From contig JH720303.1 in the NCBI GenBank assembly GCA_000231825.2, forward strand, positions 954,574-1,018,573: a stretch of DNA of 64,000 nucleotides, written 5' to 3'. Source of the DNA: Tetrahymena elliotti 4EA (Eukaryota; Ciliophora; Oligohymenophorea; Hymenostomatida; Tetrahymenidae). Below, piece after piece: positions 14,501 through 26,176 of this stretch. The notes below the pieces were generated by a model. It saw only the letters and a program-made list of their open reading frames with translations. It searched no databases and had not been told where the DNA came from. The position numbers were made by a program, and so were the translations under genes. How positions within the stretch are numbered: position 1 is the stretch's first letter; every line of letters starts with the position of its first letter.

Positions 14501-15238
14501 TTTACTAACGTAATCAAAGACATTATAATGAAGTAGCTATATATAAATTTTAGGAAATCTCAATCTTAAATCCTAGCAAATATTCATGTATTGCTTATAT
14601 TCTAATTCAGTATTGAGCATCTCTATTTTATTCTTTTAAACATAGTTTACTGTTTTCTACTTTGCTTCTTCTAAAATTTTTGGACTATAATTCCCTGTTA
14701 ATTTATAGTAAACTCCTGTTGGTTCTTTAAAAACATGCATCGAAGAATCAAAATTGGCCTCAAGTTCCATAAAGAAACGAGTAAAGTGAAGCCATATTAC
14801 TTCAACCGAGCTTAATTCAAGTAGAATTCCTGGAAATTTGTGTGCGATCATAAATTTGAATCACCCTATTTTACGTTTTTGAGGAGCTAATGTTAATTTT
14901 TGAAAATATCTATTTATGTAATCTAGTAAAACTTTCTAAAAATACTATTTTAAAAAAATTGAATTGTTCTTCACTGTATCCTAATATGTCTCTTGCTTGC
15001 TTATCCTAAATGCTGCTTATTTTACTAAATTCCTCTTTATTTGAGCTGAAATTTGATCTTTTATTTTATTTGATGTATAATATCTACTATGTTTTAATTT
15101 TCCGCTATTTACTTATTTATAGATGAAAAAATTTATTTTATAAAAATTAAAATAGAAAACTTTTGAAAATAATTTATGTTAAATTTTAAGCAATACCTTC
15201 GTTTACTAAAACATTTACTTATTTATTTAAAAATTCAT
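11579..15238 (-). CDS. Large Q/S-rich protein with C-terminal pseudokinase domain, 1139 aa
   Basis: Four exons on the minus strand (15238-14875, 14829-14265, 14206-13633, 13495-11579) join in phase. Residues 1-300 form a Lys/Tyr/Leu-rich, mostly helical-looking region unlike any family I recognise. Residues 300-850 are low-complexity Gln/Ser/Asn/Pro. The last 280 residues are a protein-kinase fold: YCLKKF (subdomain II Lys, about 887), IQQIHGN...MVHGNLKPENILL (catalytic loop, about 985), LQDFYV (about 1005) and ADIWSLG (subdomain IX). The catalytic Asp of HRD is Asn (HGN) and DFG reads DFY, so phosphotransfer is probably lost. The HGNLKPEN context is closest in feel to CAMK- or NAK-type kinases. 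The second intron start at 14264 and the first intron (which swallows a tempting ATG at 14851) are inferred from phase. Confidence 0.72.
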
Positions 15239-15391
15239 TTTTGCTCAATATAAAATAAATTTAACAAGACAATTAATTAAAATACCTATCAAAATAAATG
15301 AATGAAAGTACTATTATATTTAAAAAATGTAACAAAATAAATGATGGCTTTCTTGAATATTCCTTTTAAAATTTATTAATATGTTTCTCTC

Positions 15392-15902
15392 TCAATACGA
15401 TTTATCTTAAATTCTTTATTTATAATAGAAATTACTAAATATAGCTATAAAACATATAGATTTTAAAAGTGTTTATAATAAACCTTTAACTTATTTTATT
15501 TTTGAGATTGATTTCCTTTTGCTCTTTATTAATATCTCACTTCTATTCTCATAATCAAACTGGAAATTATTATATTTAATTAATTCGAAAACCTAGCTAA
15601 ATTCTAATCTCTATTTATCTAAAGCTAAATCATCCTTTATATTTAAGAGCAAAGAAATGAATAATTTGAAAATTATAGTTTTCTAATATTTAAAAATTAA
15701 GATACCTACAATTATTCTATTTTATTATCTTATTCCAGAAAATGTATCATACTTAATTTCAATTCGCTATTCCAAAATCTAATTTGCAAAATAAATTTTT
15801 GTTAAATTATTTTTCATCCACATGAATTAATTCACCTGAAAATAATCTAGACAACAAAATAGATTCAAATAAAATGAGGTTTTTCATTTTTGATACAAGC
15901 AT
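15392..15902 (-). CDS. Hypothetical protein, 130 aa, three exons
   Basis: Proposed exons 15902-15822, 15778-15710 and 15634-15392 all join in phase 0 with GT...AG introns of 43 and 75 bp. The first exon starts MLVSKMKNLILFESILL; the middle of the protein alternates acidic and aromatic residues (VFELIKYNNFQFDYENR) and the C-terminus is basic. No domain recognised. The start lies about 660 bp upstream of the pseudokinase start on the same strand. The exon model rests on phase alone; the last 30 residues could be untranslated if a further intron exists. Confidence 0.42.
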
Positions 15903-17662
15903 TAATTTACTCAATTCAAATTTAAAAAAATTGCATTGAATAAAAATGTAACCAAGTAAAATAAAAGAAAAAAAAAATTTTTTTGGATGTTGTAAAGTAT
16001 TTGAAATTTCAAATTTACGTTTTTAAATCCTCTCAATATTAAATTTAAAATATAAAATATTTTTATCTTAGTATCATACTTATTATGCCCACCATCTTTT
16101 GATTAATAATTAATCCTTTTTCTTCTCAAAAAAAAGACTTATTTTAACATTAGTAAATAGAAAACTAAAAGATAAGCATATTTTTATATATTAAGAACTA
16201 ACAAATCAATAATCATTTTTATGAAATTTATTAAAGAAAATGTCAAATGTTAAACTTATTTTATATATTTGATATCTATCTATAGATAAGAGTTTGTTTT
16301 TGTATTATTTACAAGTATAATTAACCTGTAGTACTGAAAAGAATTAAAAGGTAGCAAATACAAAAAAAAGTTAATTTAAAAGAAAATATATTTAATTAAT
16401 TCTGGTTCGAAAAATAAAGAATATAATTTCCATAAATATGTTAAGATTACATATTTTAATTATCAAAGATACTCAAAATTAACAAGAAAATATTTAAATA
16501 ATTTTTTTAAAAAGTTAACATATTTTAAGAAAAGACTTCTTAATATTTTCAAACATTAATGTTTCTTAAATAAGTTTTTTCTTTTTGAAGTGTTGGATCT
16601 AATAAGCTTAAATTACACATGAAATTATTTATATTTAGACATGTTCTATTTGGCTTCTCATAAATAAACCCTTTCTTTAGATTTAATTTAGAGATTAAGT
16701 TTACTAGTCTATCATAAGGGTAGTATGATTCCATTTTTGTAATATAGACCAACTTAGATATCACTAAGATATAAATTAGGTTTCAAATACTTTTTTTAAT
16801 TAATCAAATTAATAGATTAAAGAGGTAAAATATCTTCTTGGTATTTTATTTGAATTAATTAACAATAGATACATACATATATTTAGTACCTAATTTCATT
16901 TATTCTATTCTGTTAGATTTGTAAATACGAAAAAAAGAGAGTCATTATTTTTAACTTTTTTATAATTATTGACAATTTATGGATTATAAATAAATAAATG
17001 TTTTTTACTTATGATTGCTGAATTATGATTTTGAATAAAATAACTGATAATTTAGATTACTAGTTATTCAAATTTTAGAGGAGTGATCCAACTATAATAG
17101 AAAATAGCTTTAAGATCTAAAAATTAGATAAAAAATTATTAATCCTAAACTTTAGTAGCCTTATTTCATATAGATTACAATAATGTTAAAATTTATAAAA
17201 TAGTTAAATTTTCTTGAAGAAATTTATATATAAATACATAAAAATTAGTTCATAATAGGTCAATCAAATCAATCTATTAATAATTTATTTTTTTTATTTT
17301 TGATAATAAAGTATTAATATTGCTGCCAAAATCTATCAGATTAATCAAAAATAATTTGCAGTCTCGAACTGCCTTATCGTTGGTAAATAATATATAGAAA
17401 AAATTTTGCCTAAAAGCTAATAGTTATAAATTAATTAATGATCAATTTTTTGGTTAATTACTATTTAACTTTAAGGAATGTTAATAATGCCTTTATTAGA
17501 TAGCTAGCTATTTAAAATATTGTGAATCTAAAAATTGTAAAAAAATTAATAAAAAATTAAAATAAAAAAAATCATCTAAAAAACAAACAAATTAAACAAT
17601 CAAAAAACAAATATTCCTTCCTTTATAGAAAATCAAAATAGTAAGAAGAAGAACTTGAAAAA
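15903..17662. other. Long AT-rich intergenic region with one weak ORF
   Basis: Mostly poly-A/poly-T-rich sequence with no strong coding bias. It holds a short minus-strand frame (listed separately) and a small T-arm-like hairpin near 17360 that does not extend to a tRNA. Confidence 0.45.
16549..16734 (-). CDS. Possible small ORF, 61 aa
   Basis: Starts MESYYPYDRLVNLIS and ends at TGA 16549-16551. The amino-acid mix is protein-like and includes several Cys and Asn, but the frame is short, isolated and has no recognised domain. It could be an exon of a larger gene or chance. Confidence 0.2.
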   Translation of the reverse strand: MESYYPYDRLVNLISKLNLKKGFIYEKPNRTCLNINNFMCNLSLLDPTLQKEKTYLRNINV

Positions 17663-18205
17663 ATGTCTGAAGATTTTGTATTCTTTAAGGAATAATAGTA
17701 ATTTTATTCTAACAATCCATTTTACCTAATAGCTCTTTAGGTAGAGAGTGCTAGAGTGAAAATGTTTGAGGTTGTAGAAATACCTCATCTCTGCTTGGAT
17801 ATTAATAGCTGTTTCTTTTCATAAGATATGTAATGCATTAAAAAAGCTCATTAGTATATGAAGTAGAGTATATCCTCTTCATATTACAATGAAATAAAAA
17901 AAAGTCTGTAAAAGTAATTGGGGATCTTAATTAAATAACAACAAATGTTTACAGAAACATATAAATTATATAAATAAGAAATTAATTTCTAAAATGACCA
18001 AATTTCTCAAAATATAATTCATTCTCTTACTCATTACTTCTCTAACCCCAATAGCTAAAAATATTCTAACGATTCACCTAGTCTAAAAAATTAATTCACC
18101 TCTCATATTATTTAAAGTAATGATTTTGATAGTTCTAGTAATGACTTTAATTCATCAGATTAAAAATTAGAATCACCCAGCTCTGCTTCAATAAAAGTCA
18201 AATGA
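17663..18205 (+). CDS. Hypothetical acidic/Ser-rich protein, 180 aa
   Basis: Intronless frame beginning MSEDFVFFKEQQQFY in an A-rich start context (AAAAAATG) and ending at TGA 18203. The first 110 residues look folded and partly helical, with four Cys (about 49-65) and Tyr/Lys/Gln-rich segments. The last 60 are Ser/Asn/Asp-rich and probably disordered (DFDSSSNDFNSSD). No signal peptide or membrane segment. No family recognised. Confidence 0.6.
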
Positions 18206-18960
18206 ATAGATTTCAATTCTCCATATAAATCTGACTTAATGGCTCACTACTTTTAATAATTACTTAAAAAACTTTTCTCATAAAAAAAGATTATTTCAAT
18301 ATAAAAAAACTACTACCTTATTTATTAAATCACTATTATAACGCTAAACTAAATTTAAGTAAATATAAAAATGGATACTATAAAATAGTTTCTATAACTC
18401 ATACTTCAATAGTTATAAATATATATATCTCTATGTCTATAATACCCTTTAACAAATTCATCGCTTCAAAAAATTTCACAATCATATTTCTAAAAATTAA
18501 CCAGTTTTTATTTACAATTTACTTATCATTTATTCATTTAGTTTTAAGAGAAAAAATAAATGAATTGATTTGAAAAAAAATAAATAAAAAATATAATTTA
18601 GTTTGTGTTACAGAGCAAAAATAAATAAATAAAATTAGGCTTTTTTATATTTAAATATATATTAATAAATAAAAATGATCAATATTTACATACTTTATCA
18701 AAGATTAAGCAGTTGAATCACTTTTTTTGAAATCGAACTTATATTTCATTTATTTTGAATGCTTGTTGTTTTCATAATTGAATTTTAAGGTTTTCAATTA
18801 AAAAATATTGTATTAATAACAATTTATGGCTTTACATTATGACTCAGAAAATTTTATAATCTATCTGCCTCAATAGTCTTGAAAATCTGAGCGAAGATCT
18901 TTGATTGTATAATTTTAACCAGCTAATTGAAATTAAGAGAGTTATCTATACTTATTTTTT
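18206..18960. other. Intergenic AT-rich stretch
   Basis: No convincing frame on either strand. A short ATG frame near 18840 (MTQKILQSICL...) stops after about 20 codons. Confidence 0.45.
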
Positions 18961-20215
18961 ATGGATTTAGTAGAGTAATAGTCTAATTATACCTTTTTAA
19001 ATACATAATTTAATTTTGATGATAATTTGCTGGATGAATAAATTACTTTTTTAACATCGCTCATAAAGATTTAAAAAAATATTTGTAATTAGTCTTTATC
19101 AGTATTATATCATTCTATTTCCCATTTAAAAATACTAAAAAAAAGGAAAATGGCTATTTTTATAGCACATCACTCCTCCTCTATTGCTATTGAATAATAA
19201 TAAAAAAGTTAAGTTTTTTTCTTATTAAAAAAAGACTTATTTACAGGAAAATCTTAGCTTGAAGGACTTAAATTTATTAGCAAAAAAGCAAAATCTCAAT
19301 AACTTTAAATAGTTTAGAGATTCATTAAAATAATTTAATAATCATTAAAAAAATTTTTAGAGCAAAAGAAAGATATTTACATAGTTTCAAAACAAGCACT
19401 TTAAGTTTTAGATTAAAGAAAAATTTGGAGTTGTACCTTTATTTTAATGTTAATCTATAAAATGAAACACAACTCATAAAAATAAATATCCAAAATAAAT
19501 GAATTTTTAAACAAAAAACAGTCATTTTTAGAGATTATTTTTTATTTCAATCTTACGTTTACTCATATTGAATAGCTTAATCGATAGATCTTATCCATAA
19601 ATTTTTTTTGCAGCTGGCTAATTTTAATTAAATAGTTAGTTAATCATAAAAGCAAATTTTTGCTTCTTACAAAACTCAAATAAGCATTGACGAAATAGGT
19701 AATATGTGCTTTTCATAGTAAGTGCTTAATTAGCTTAATTGAAAGATGGTAAGTTAAATAAAAATAAATTGTAGAAAATAAGAATCTATATTTAAAGTGA
19801 TGAGGATATACTTGATAAAAGGCATATTTTAAGAATAATATTATAAATTGGAAAAATTAATTAATCTATATTCTTAGACAAAATCCAACAAACATAGACA
19901 TTATTTTCCTATTTATTGAAGATTATTGAGGAAAGAACTTTAAAAGATATACAAATGGATGCTCAAAAAAATACTTTCATCCATTTTTATCTAAAAATTA
20001 TATTTCTTTTATGGATTACATATTTTATTCTAATAAGTGAGGTAAATACAAAGCTTCTAAGAGTAATTAAAAATTATTTAGCATAATCGTATCGAATAAA
20101 ATTTAAGGATTTAATTTTGTTTGAATTTTTATATAAATTGATTGCATTACTTACCTTAAATTTTTTTAAAAGGCTTTCATCAAGTATGGACTTAAATGAA
20201 CGTTATGAGTAATGA
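18961..20215 (+). CDS. Hypothetical Lys/Ile-rich protein, exon model uncertain
   Basis: Opens with MDLVEQQSNYTFLNTQF after an in-frame upstream TGA. The first exon stays open for at least 140 codons and is Lys/Gln/Ser-rich. A clear 3' splice site (tttttttgcag, ending at 19613) moves to a second frame (LANFNQIVSQSQKQIF...). A 53-bp intron (19722-19774) would move to a third frame that carries normal Asp/Glu usage (YIQSDEDILDKRHIL...) up to TGA 20213. The donor of the first intron is not fixed. Hydrophobic segments near the end (IIFLLWITYFILIS) could be a membrane anchor. No family recognised. The minus strand is also partly open here, so strand is less certain after 19800. Confidence 0.42.
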
Positions 20216-20339
20216 AGTAAATTTTATCAGTATTATAAAAAGTAGAAAAATTGATTAATGATGATTGTTAAAAAAATGTAAAGAAGTAATTTAAACAGTT
20301 AATTTAGGGTATGAAAATTTGGTTGAAGAATATTTAATA

Positions 20340-21028
20340 ATTGATAAGAATTTACCCTTTCCTTTATGAAATAAAGAAATAGAAAAAAGTGGTAAAAAAA
20401 CAATTTTGAAATTTTGTTTATTTAATAAATTTGAAAATAACTTTTTTAATTTCTTCTTTATTATTCTTTTTTGTCTGTAATCTAAGAGAATAGTTAATTA
20501 TTTTAGTTACTATTTAAATTTGTTCTTAATTTCTTTCTATTTATCTTACTATAAGAATCAAAACTATTCCCAATTTATTATGCAATATTTTTAAACCAAA
20601 ATTTTTGCAATCTTCTTCTAAACTAAAAATCAAATATTTTCTATTTTCATTTAAAATACAAGAGAGTCTAAAATTTTTGAAGTACCAAATTTGTAAAAAT
20701 TTTTCCACAAAATACGCTTGAAAGATATGAATGTTGGGAGTGTAACTGTTATTTTATACCTTTTTTTTTAATTATTTTCTGTGAATTTACATAAATCTTG
20801 AAATAAATACTCTTATTTTTGTAAGTTTAAATATTGAATAATAAAATGTATTAAATTAGTAGCTTACTTATTTAATTTATTATACTCATAGGTTTTAATA
20901 TGTTCTATGCTTATTTTAAAAATATTCTTTTTTATTTTGTTTTATTCTTTACTATTGAGATAAAGATATTTATATTTTATTAATATCTGATCTTAATCTA
21001 AATATCTACTTTCTATTAACTTTTCCAT
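20340..21028 (-). CDS. Hypothetical protein, two exons, 3' end not fixed
   Basis: Exon 1 (21028-20868) starts MEKLIESRYLDQDQILIKYK. A 71-bp intron (20867-20797, GTAAGC...TTTCAAG) restores a frame with good protein character (FVEKFLQIWYFKNFRLSC, FSLEEDCKNFGLKILHNK). The frame has no TGA until 19977-19979, which would overlap the convergent plus-strand gene; coding quality falls off below about 20400, so the real end may be nearer there after another intron. Its start lies 47 bp from the divergent PTER-like start, so the two must share a short promoter. No domain recognised. Confidence 0.42.
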
Positions 21029-21075
21029 TTTCTGTAAATAAAAAAGAGAAACAAAAAAACAGTAACCAAATCATA

Positions 21076-22296
21076 ATGATTGAAGAAGAATATAGCTACA
21101 TAACAGCTTTAGATGTATAATTAAAAGAAGAAGATTAGGCTGAAATAGGATTTATACTTCCTCATGAACATATTTTTTAAAATTTATCATAATTTGCTGA
21201 TTAAAATTTAGTAGATTTTGATAACATTACTTTATCAAACCTTCAATAAATAAGAGATAAACCTATCAGATGTAATAGAAATTTGAATCTTGATAGCGTT
21301 GAAGAAATGCATTTCGAAATGCAAGAATTAATTTCACATCCTATTTACAAAAATAGAAAACCTTTAATTGTTGAGGCAACTAATAATTAGAATGGATAGG
21401 ATTATGCAAAGCTCAAAGATCTAGTAAAACTTCTCAAAATAAATTTAGTTAAAGGATTCACTTTTGGCAAGGATTTAAGCAAAATAGACCTTAATGATGA
21501 AAAGACTAAAGTACTATTTTCTTCACAAAATATCTTAAATTAGGTTGACTTTGAATTTGAATTGGGTACGAATGAACAAAAGCCTTCTTTTATTGGAGAG
21601 ATTGCTCTTAGTGAGTTAAATTTAGATAGTAACTTAATTCACTAAAATGCATTAGTCGCTTATTTGCACATGAGTAAAGTTAAGAAGGTACCTATAATAT
21701 TCAACCTCAAAAACTTATCTACTCCAAATATTTAAAAATTATTTTCTCAGATGAAACCTGAACACATAGGAAGAGTAATACTTTTTAATCCTTAATTTGA
21801 TTATGTAGAAAAGAGATTGGTAATTGAGAAAGAGAATGAATAAAATTTAACATTAGCTAAGTAAATTAAAAACTTTAATGAAATAATAAGCTTATTAAAC
21901 TAAAAATTCATTCTCGGATTTGATATCTTGAGATATGATTACAATGACTTGGTAGATGTGATCAAATTGTTGTTATAAAAAGGTTATTCCAAGTAAATTC
22001 TCTTATCTAATGGTGTAAAATACAGAACAGATTTAAGAAAGTATGGAGGAAGAGGATTTTTTGCTGTGTTTGATTTCATAAAAGATACAGAAATGAATGA
22101 TGAGTAGATTGAAGATATATTTAGAAACAACATGTTAGCCATATTGTAGTGGAATACTTTTAAGGTTAAAATACAAGAAGTTAAGTAGTGGAAATGTCCA
22201 ATATGTGGAAAAGAATAACCAGAAAACATTTAAAGATTTACTAAGTTTGGTAAAGAATTCTGTTCCATTCCTTGTTTAAAAAAGGGTGCCTTTTGA
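21076..22296 (+). CDS. Phosphotriesterase-related (PTER-like) protein with degenerate metal site and Cys-rich tail, 406 aa
   Basis: Intronless. The N-terminus holds the family's first metal motif, LPHEHIF (His30-x-His32). FIGEIALSEL (about 172-181) matches the segment carrying the bridging carboxylate. ILLSNGVKYRTDLRKYGG (about 308-325) matches the family's final strand, which normally reads ...SHD...; here the expected metal-binding Asp is Asn. The two His usually supplied by the central strands are also absent (VPIIFNLK, GRVILFNPQ). I therefore expect weak or no amidohydrolase activity, possibly a pseudoenzyme. After the barrel comes an extra tail with CPIC (about 374-377) and CSIPC (about 398-402), a C4 zinc-binding arrangement of ribbon/TRASH style that PTER proteins do not normally carry. 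Divergent from the minus-strand gene 47 bp away. Confidence 0.8.
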
Positions 22297-22916
22297 TTTT
22301 TTGATGGATTAATAACCAACAGAATTAAAAAGGATAATTTTCTTAAAAAAGTATCCATTTAGATAGATTATACTAAATGATTATATTCAAGAAGTCTAAT
22401 TACTTATTTAAAAATTTAGTTATCATTAATTCATATTCTCTCACTTTTAATATTCATGTTATGTTTATTTTTAAAAAATAGATACCCATTTATAATACTC
22501 TCTATTTATTTTGTTAATATTTAAGAAAAGTGTAATCAGTGTTTTTATTTATATTTATTTACCATTCATTAAAATTTTTCACAAAAAATTTACGATTCAT
22601 TAATTGGAAACATTTTTCTAAATTAAAGTCACAAAACACTAAAATTTAATTTATCAATTAATCATAAACAGCTTGAGCTTTATTACATAAAATCTGATTT
22701 AGTGATAGTAATGATATTATAACTAAAAAATGACAACATAAATTAACATAAGAGCTACCAAAAATTACAAAGATAATTAAAGAATTAAATTTAATCAAAT
22801 AATTCATTTTAAAGCTTACTATTTTAGCTATTATTCATTTATTATTGATTGGATTAAACATTGAAGAAATTTTGCAAAACCTTTTGTTAATTAATATTAA
22901 AAATTGTTTTGCAAGC
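22297..22916. other. Convergent intergenic region
   Basis: About 620 bp between two 3' ends, AT-rich, no coding signal seen. Confidence 0.5.
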
Positions 22917-24152
22917 TCATCCCTAATATAAAATATCTTTACAACACATACCTAAACCAATCTGATTATCCAATTTACTGTTCATCATGCCTTCACTTGT
23001 CCAAATAAAGGGGCTTATGGGATCAACCTATTTTGTTGATATTTAAAAAGTTTTTCTAGGAATAATTATTTATTCATTATTAGCAAAACATATTTTTTAA
23101 AAAAAATTTTACCCATCCCATAGATCTTGCATATTGGAAACCCTATGAAAGTATTTCAAAAGAATTACAAATATGATAATCTTAAGGACAAGCAACTGAG
23201 CTTTTAGAGCAATTTCTGCATGAAAATCTATAGAAATCGCTGGAAGTGCCACCAAGGAATTACTCTGATTTTGCAAATATTTCATGACTTTCTAAAACTC
23301 TATTATAAACTCTAATATCATCAATTAGGTAATCTAAGAAATTTTCATCCTTAGCTTTATCGACTGCTATTTAATTCCCAATGAAGATGTAAGGATTTTG
23401 CTCAATTTAATAAGTAAAATTATCTGAGGGGGAAATATAACCTTCTAATGAACCATTAACAAATAGTTTAATTTTATCTTCAGATTTCACAATAGTTATT
23501 TGCACCCACTTTCTTAATTAAATTCTTGAGAATGATTCAAGTGTCTTTTAATTAAAAAAATTCTAAGATGATTACATTAATTTATTTATAATTTTTGCAT
23601 ATTATAGTGAATGTTTCATGAATTTCTAGATTGAAGAAATAATAACAATGAACTAATAATATGTAAAAAATTACTTTTATTTTAAGTGTAAATTTAACAT
23701 TTGATAGAATTCTAATAAAAATAGAATATAACTCAATTACAAAAATTTTACTTATTTTGTGAATATTTTTAATTGTAAAATTTTTAACATAATATTAACT
23801 TAATGAATGAATATTTTACCTTAAAAATTACATCATCTCCTGTAGGTACAGAAAGGAATAATCTTCTTGAATCTAATCCAAATGTTAGTTTCAAATTTTT
23901 TTTATCATCTGAATGAAATTTTTGGAATAATCTGATTTTTTTATCATCAAAAGAAGTTACATCTTCTTTAAAAATTTGATGAATGAACAAAGAGAATTAT
24001 ATTGAATATTCATTCTCTATTTTAGGCATGTTATATATTTATAGATAACTTTCTTTGTTGCTTAAGCGCCCACTTCTCCCATAGCCTTTAAGTCCAGTAG
24101 ATTCTTAAATATTTTTATTATAAATAGTGGTCTTTGAAAGTGACTCATCCAT
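22917..24152 (-). CDS. LamG-like (concanavalin-type jelly-roll) protein with Cys-rich C-terminal module, 291 aa
   Basis: Three exons (24152-23820, 23544-23113, 23027-22917), all phase 0. Residues about 60-200 match a laminin-G/pentraxin-like fold: FSLFIHQIF strand, then RKWVQITIVKSEDKIKLFVNG and LIDDIRVYNRVLE, the typical last strand of LamG_3 domains. A second module follows (about 215-285) with CxxC, CPQDYHIC and FQYARSMGW, which looks like a separate conserved Cys unit. No N-terminal signal peptide is seen; the start MDESLSKTTIYNK is polar, so either the protein is cytosolic or an upstream exon is missing. Carbohydrate or protein binding is the usual role of the fold. Confidence 0.75.
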
Positions 24153-24425
24153 AATCTAAAATTATTATTCATCAAATAAAAATAAAATCATTTTAACTTT
24201 TATTTAATTTCATTTTAAAATATTTAGTTTAATTTTCTTTACAATTTTTGAAGCAATTAAATTTTAATTTATTCGTTTTTACAAAATTAATTAAAATGTT
24301 AACAAAAAATAATAGGAAGAATTTTTGTTTTAGATATTAAATTAGAATCATAATAAAAGTTAATGCAGGTTGGTTGAAAAACGGAAAAAAGAAAATGAAT
24401 TATAAATGAAAATTAAATTGAATTT

Positions 24426-24854
24426 TCAAAAGCATGGTGTGAAAAATATTAAAATTTAAAATATTACTCTTGATTTATCGAAACTAACAAGTGTTATCAA
24501 AGAAGGATCTACTTCTGGTGCGTTAACTACTAGATCACCTAATATCATAGAGTTTATTTTAATTTGACAATTTTTAAGCAGTTTTGTTAAAAGAAATAAA
24601 AATGGATAAATGTCAATTCTAATTTAGTTTTACCATTAAACAGGCACAAGTTATTTTACACTTCTAAATCGCAATTGTTAAATTCCTTGAAATTAACTTT
24701 ATCATGTGAACTAATATGTTAAACATTTTAATCAATTAAATGATATCATACAAATCAATAGTAAAAGAATGTACACAAAATCTTAGAAAGCGTAAACACC
24801 AACAAATGCAGCTAAAATTAAGATAACTTGCAACTATTTATTTCTTATGATCAT
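24426..24854 (-). CDS. Small secreted protein, about 80 aa, three exons
   Basis: Exon 1 (24854-24777) encodes a clear signal peptide, MIIRNKQLQVILILAAFVG. Exons 24685-24634 (phase 0 to 1) and 24538-24426 follow in phase through introns of 91 and 95 bp. The mature part has two close Cys (NNCDLEVQNNLC) and a Val/Asp-rich stretch (LVVNAPEVDPSL). A later intron could replace the hydrophobic last 15 residues. No family recognised. Confidence 0.55.
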
Positions 24855-25407
24855 AACAAGTAACTATCTATTTATTTATTTTTATTATGATTGCCTATTC
24901 TTATTTTACTATTTATACTCTACTTATATCCTCTCTATATATAAATACTAATATTTTGTGCTAATTGCTTCTATTATATTTATGTAATTTCTATTCGCAT
25001 ATATATATTATTTTAATTGTTAATACAAGCTGACCTACGAGTTAAGAGTATCTTTTAAATTAAAAAAACTATTAATTTTATAATTCTAGCAAATAATTTC
25101 TATTGCAAAAATAAATAATTTAAATTTAGATTGCCATTAAAATCAATTCAATTTTTAATAAAAAAAATATTTTTTTGCTATTTGCAGGCTACCAAAAAAG
25201 TTAGAGTATATTATTTAAATAATTTGGTTGCTTAAATATATATTTTTGAAAGTAAAGAAGAACCTAAATAATTAACACTAAACCAATCATTAAAAAAATA
25301 TTAACATACATTTTCAATTTTATCAAATTAATAATTTAATAAAAGAAAAGATTGCTAACTAATTAAGAAATACAAATTTTTTCTGCGAATAGAAAAATAT
25401 TTATTTT
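24855..25407. other. Divergent intergenic region
   Basis: Promoter space for a minus and a plus gene. AT-rich with short A and T runs; no specific motif could be assigned. Confidence 0.45.
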
Positions 25408-26161
25408 ATGAGGATAAACAATAAAAGAAAACACGAAATTGCTGAGGTTGAGGAAGATGAAGATTTTTCTTAACATGAAAGTGAGTATTTAGGAGAATAA
25501 ACTTATAAAAAATATAAATTTATATAAGCCTTCAGTAGGCTGAGCATTAATGATAGTGATGGAGAATCTACAAATGTTGATAAAAATTAATCAGCTTGCA
25601 GTCTAGATTTGCTTTACTCTGATCTTACAAAAATGTTTAGTAAAAATGTAAAAATAACCCACACAGAAAAAATATCCTACAAAAAAAAGCACCATAATTA
25701 ACAAACTGAAAAGCAAAGATCTCAAATGTAAATATTTAAAATATTTAAAAAATGAATATTTTTAAACTTTATTTTTGTGATGATTATTTAAAAAGTAAAT
25801 ATGTAAGAATTACTGATGGATAAAAAGATTTAAATCTATTAAAGCATCATTAAAAAAATATGGTTAGTGTCATATTTAACCTTTATCAAGAAATTCAGTA
25901 AAATAATTCTTCTGCGTTTCATCTATATATTTAACCTTACTTTTTATAAATTATAGACCACCTTCAAACGATAGTTTAGTTCTTTATAAAGGTAGTTCTA
26001 TGAATACATTAATGAGTAACTTCATGAACTTTTTAACAAGGACAAAATTTGTAACTGGGAAATAGAAATCCAAATCCGAAAACATATAAGAACCTTTGAA
26101 AGTTATTATTGAAGAGAGTGATACAGAAGAGGAAGTTTAAATCATGCATTAAGAAGATTGA
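25408..26161 (+). CDS. Hypothetical charged protein, 174 aa, two exons
   Basis: Exons 25408-25727 and 25957-26161 join in phase 2 through a 229-bp intron with a GTAAAT donor and TTATAG acceptor. The N-terminus is acidic (EIAEVEEDEDFSQHESE), the middle basic (SYKKKHH...), and the C-terminus ends in an acidic patch (IIEESDTEEEVQ). No hydrophobic segment or known domain. The composition suggests a nuclear or scaffold protein, but this is only inference. TGA at 26159 is followed by a further open frame in the same phase (next entry). Confidence 0.6.
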
Positions 26162-26176
26162 ATTTAAAATATAAAA

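Noticed and set aside
14657..14851. ATG at 14851 (MIAHKFPGILL...) as a gene start
   Set aside because: An in-frame TGA lies just upstream, but a 45-bp intron (14830-14874) removes both and joins cleanly to a longer upstream exon.
17340..17400. T-arm-like hairpin (gcagttcgagactgc on the minus strand) as a tRNA
   Set aside because: No matching acceptor, D or anticodon stems could be formed at the right distances.
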